A stretch of 5,698 nt of DNA, taken from contig USFC01000079.1 in NCBI GenBank assembly GCA_900553865.1, positions 1 through 5,698 on the forward strand, in the 5' to 3' direction. A program made the translations under genes and the position numbers. The notes below the pieces were generated by a model that saw only the letters and a program-made list of their open reading frames with translations, did not search any database and was not told the DNA's origin. This stretch comes from an uncultured Clostridium sp. (GTDB lineage Bacteria > Bacillota > Clostridia > TANB77 > CAG-508). Shown here one piece after another: positions 2,748-5,698 of this stretch (the first letter of the stretch is position 1; each line of letters starts with the position of its first letter).

Positions 2748-5698
2748 ATGGAAAAAATATTACATGTTGGATTAGACGTTGGTTCTACAACAGTAAAAAT
2801 CGTCGTAATGGATGAAGATTTAAATATTATATATAGAAATTACCAAAGGCATTTTTCAGACACCAAAAATACTATTTGCAATGTTTTAGAAGATTTAATA
2901 AATACATATAAAGATTGCCTATTTACAGTTGCTTTAACTGGTTCTGGTGCAATGTCTGCAGCCAAATTTTTAGACCTACCTTTTATTCAAGAAGTTGTTT
3001 CTTGTAAAAGAGCTGTTGAAAAATATATTCCACAGACAGATGTTGTAATAGAACTTGGTGGAGAAGATGCAAAAATTATATATTTTGACAAATCAATAGA
3101 ACAACGTATGAATGGTACTTGCGCAGGTGGTACAGGAGCATTTATAGACCAAATGGCTTCACTTTTAAATACAGATACAGCTGGTTTAAATGAACTTGCT
3201 AAAAATTATAAAATGATTTACCCAATAGCTTCTCGTTGTGGTGTATTTGCAAAAACTGATATACAACCATTACTTAATGAAGGCGCTGCAAAAGAAGATA
3301 TTGCTGTTTCTATTTTTCAAGCAGTTGTAAATCAAACAATAAGTGGTTTAGCCTGTGGTAGGCCAATACGTGGAACAGTAGCATTTTTAGGTGGTCCTTT
3401 AAACTATTTACCTGAACTTAGAAATAGATTTATTGAAACTTTACATTTAGATGACAATCACGTTGTTGTTCCAGAAGAAGCCCATTTACTAGTTGCAAAA
3501 GGAGCAGCATTAGATTCATTAAATACAAAACCTATTTCTAATGAAAAATTAAAAAGTAAAATAGAAGTATTAAGAAATTCACATGATGACACTACAAATC
3601 CACTAGCTCCTTTATTTAAAACTGATATTGAATATGAGGAATTTAAAACAAGACATGAAAAAGATAAAGTAAAAAAAGCTAACTTAAAAGATTTTAGTGG
3701 AGATGTTTTTATAGGAATTGATGCAGGTTCTACTACTACAAAATTAGTAGTAATAGATAATGAAGGAACTTTATTATATTCTTTATATGGAAGTAATGAA
3801 GGAAATCCTCTTCAAAGTGTTATAAAAATGCTAAAAAAACTATATGCTGAATTGCCTGAAACTTGCACTATTAGATATAGTGGCGTTACAGGTTATGGTG
3901 AAAAACTAATACAAACTGCTTTAAATGTAGATTTAAATGAGATAGAAACAATAGCTCATTATACAGCTGCAAAAGAGTTTATGCCAAATGTAACTAGTAT
4001 AGTTGACATTGGCGGTCAAGACATGAAATATATAAAAATGAAAAATGGTGCTATAGATAATATTATGCTTAATGAAGCTTGTTCTTCAGGATGTGGTTCT
4101 TTTATAGAAACATTTGCAAAAAGCTTAAATCTTTCTATTGAAGAATTTGTTGAAAGTGCACTAGAAGCAAGAAGACCCGTAGATTTAGGTTCTCGTTGTA
4201 CAGTATTTATGAATTCTAAAATTAAACAAGCACAAAAAGAAGGATATAGTGTTGGAGATATATCTGCTGGACTTTCTTATTCAGTAATAAAAAATGCTAT
4301 TCAAAAAGTTATGAAAGTTAGAGATGTCAAAACACTTGGTGCACACATAGTTGTTCAAGGTGGAACATTCTATAATGATGCTGTTCTTCGTGCTTTCGAA
4401 TTAATAGTTGGAAGAAATGTTGTAAGACCAGATATTGCAGGTTTAATGGGAGCTTATGGAGCCGCACTTCTTTCTAAAGAACAATATGAAGCAAATTTAG
4501 ATATGGAATATCACTCAACTATTTTAGGTTTAGAAGATTTAGATAAACTAGAAATAACAACTTCACATGTACGTTGCAATGGATGTGAAAATCATTGTTT
4601 GCTTACAATAAATAAATTTAGCAATGGTTCAAAATATATTTCTGGAAATCGTTGTGAAAAAGGTGCTGGAAACCTTTCAGAGAAAAAAGATTTACCAAAT
4701 GTAATGAAATATAAATATGAAAGATTATTTGGTTATGAACCTTTACCAGAAGAAAAAGCAACACGTGGAACAATAGGTATCCCTAGGGTTTTAAATATGT
4801 ATGAAGATTATCCATTTTGGTTTACTTTCCTTACAAATTTAGGATTTAGGGTAATACTTTCAGAAAAGAGTAATAGAAAAACATACGAAAAAGGTATGGA
4901 ATCTATGCCTTCTGAATCTGTATGTTTCCCTGCTAAACTTTCACATGGACACATTATAAGCTTAATAAAACAAGGAATTAATACAATTTTTTACCCTTGC
5001 ATACCATATTCAAGAAAAGAATATGAAAAAGCTGACAACCATTATAATTGTCCTATAGTAATTTCATATTCTGAAGTATTAAAAAATAATGTAGAAGAAT
5101 TAAAAGATAAAAATATTAAATTTTTAAATCCTTTTTTGCCTTTTGAAGCAAAAACTTTAGCTGAAACATTAATGGATTTACTTGAATTTAAAGAATATAA
5201 TTTTACTAAAAAAGAATTATTACAAGCAGCTCGAAAAGCCGAAGAAGAATATCAAAATTACAAAAATGACATACGTAAAAAAGGTGAAGAAACATTAAAA
5301 TATATTAATGAAAATAAATTGCATGGCATCGTATTAGCAGGAAGACCTTATCATACAGACCCTGAAATAAATCATGGAATTGATACCTTAATTACTTCTT
5401 TAGGGCTATGTGTGTTAACAGAAGATAGTATTTCTCATTTAGCGGAAGCAAAGCGTCCTTTAAGAGTTGTTGACCAATGGGTATATCATGCACGTTTATA
5501 TGCTGCTGCAGACTTTGTTGGAAAACAAGACAATTTAGAATTAGTACAATTAAATTCCTTTGGTTGTGGCGTAGATGCTGTTACAACAGACCAAGTTGAA
5601 GAAATCTTATCAAGCTATAATAAAATGTATACTTTAATTAAAATAGATGAAATTAATAATTTAGGTGCTGTACGTATTCGTATTCGTTCACTTTTAGC
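2748..5698 (+). CDS. Large acyl-CoA dehydratase activase-like protein: tandem BadF/BadG/BcrA/BcrD ATPase modules plus HgdB-like region (partial; runs off the right edge)
   Basis: The 983 visible codons are in frame to the window end; relatives are roughly 1,400 residues. Activases of this family use ATP hydrolysis to push an electron from a [4Fe-4S] cluster into 2-hydroxyacyl-CoA dehydratases or benzoyl-CoA reductases. Module 1 (about 1-255) has the phosphate loop DVGSTTVK (10-17), LGGEDAK (103-109), GGP (215-217) and cysteines C125 and C164. Module 2 (about 322-580) has DAGSTTTK (325-332), DIGGQD (420-425), GG (538-539) and C445 and C484. A Cys patch follows (C610, C613, C617, C636). From about 673 (RGTIGIPR) the chain resembles DUF2229 and the HgdB dehydratase subunit, with C726, C751, GRPYH (865-869) and FGCGVDA around C940. 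It is probably cytoplasmic and oxygen-sensitive. The ATG is preceded by AGAGGGAG. The substrate is unknown, and no separate dehydratase subunit gene is in the window. Confidence 0.9.
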   Translation, partial: MEKILHVGLDVGSTTVKIVVMDEDLNIIYRNYQRHFSDTKNTICNVLEDLINTYKDCLFTVALTGSGAMSAAKFLDLPFIQEVVSCKRAVEKYIPQTDVVIELGGEDAKIIYFDKSIEQRMNGTCAGGTGAFIDQMASLLNTDTAGLNELAKNYKMIYPIASRCGVFAKTDIQPLLNEGAAKEDIAVSIFQAVVNQTISGLACGRPIRGTVAFLGGPLNYLPELRNRFIETLHLDDNHVVVPEEAHLLVAKGAALDSLNTKPISNEKLKSKIEVLRNSHDDTTNPLAPLFKTDIEYEEFKTRHEKDKVKKANLKDFSGDVFIGIDAGSTTTKLVVIDNEGTLLYSLYGSNEGNPLQSVIKMLKKLYAELPETCTIRYSGVTGYGEKLIQTALNVDLNEIETIAHYTAAKEFMPNVTSIVDIGGQDMKYIKMKNGAIDNIMLNEACSSGCGSFIETFAKSLNLSIEEFVESALEARRPVDLGSRCTVFMNSKIKQAQKEGYSVGDISAGLSYSVIKNAIQKVMKVRDVKTLGAHIVVQGGTFYNDAVLRAFELIVGRNVVRPDIAGLMGAYGAALLSKEQYEANLDMEYHSTILGLEDLDKLEITTSHVRCNGCENHCLLTINKFSNGSKYISGNRCEKGAGNLSEKKDLPNVMKYKYERLFGYEPLPEEKATRGTIGIPRVLNMYEDYPFWFTFLTNLGFRVILSEKSNRKTYEKGMESMPSESVCFPAKLSHGHIISLIKQGINTIFYPCIPYSRKEYEKADNHYNCPIVISYSEVLKNNVEELKDKNIKFLNPFLPFEAKTLAETLMDLLEFKEYNFTKKELLQAARKAEEEYQNYKNDIRKKGEETLKYINENKLHGIVLAGRPYHTDPEINHGIDTLITSLGLCVLTEDSISHLAEAKRPLRVVDQWVYHARLYAAADFVGKQDNLELVQLNSFGCGVDAVTTDQVEEILSSYNKMYTLIKIDEINNLGAVRIRIRSLL

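Noticed and set aside
5670..5691. Triple CGTATT-like repeat near the right end, considered as a tandem repeat or slippage site
   Set aside because: It encodes VRIRIRS in the correct frame of the activase, a normal segment of this family before the conserved SLL.

Overview
The window is very AT-rich, with A/T-ending codons, strong AGGAG-type ribosome binding sites and TTGACA/TATAAT-type promoters. Together with a GerMN-domain protein (typical of spore formers) and a large oxygen-sensitive-type acyl-CoA dehydratase activase, this points to an anaerobic low-GC Firmicute, most likely in Clostridia. That placement is an inference from content and style. No species can be named from the sequence.

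Layout. (1) Positions 1-275: the 5' end of a minus-strand transposase gene and probably one end of its insertion sequence. (2) 276-489: AT-rich spacer ending in a promoter. (3) 490-978: four tRNA genes on the plus strand, Arg(ACG), Lys(TTT), Glu(TTC) and Thr(TGT), all with encoded CCA. Arg has its own promoter. A perfect-consensus promoter drives Lys-Glu-Thr, and a hairpin terminator closes the cluster. (4) 1084-1812: an SDR oxidoreductase, FabG-like, with a signature that resembles the EF-P 5-aminopentanone reductase YmfI. (5) 1886-2440, minus strand: a small membrane-anchored GerMN-domain protein, convergent with the SDR gene. (6) 2441-2747: a divergent intergenic region with overlapping dyads and a good promoter. 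(7) 2748 to the window end: the first 983 codons of a giant activase with two BadF/BadG/BcrA/BcrD-type ATPase modules in tandem, a Cys cluster and an HgdB-like (DUF2229-type) region, cut off by the window edge.

The genes do not form an obvious single pathway. tRNA supply, possible EF-P modification, a spore or envelope protein and an Fe-S radical-enzyme activator sit side by side as separate transcription units. The most unusual points are: a tRNA-Lys precursor whose leader and trailer are complementary over a long stretch around a GCAA-capped hairpin; a 34-column leader element shared, almost unchanged, by the SDR and activase genes although these genes are unrelated; and an activase in which the cluster-binding cysteine pair occurs twice in one chain with exactly the same spacing. 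None of these amounts to a demonstrated new system.
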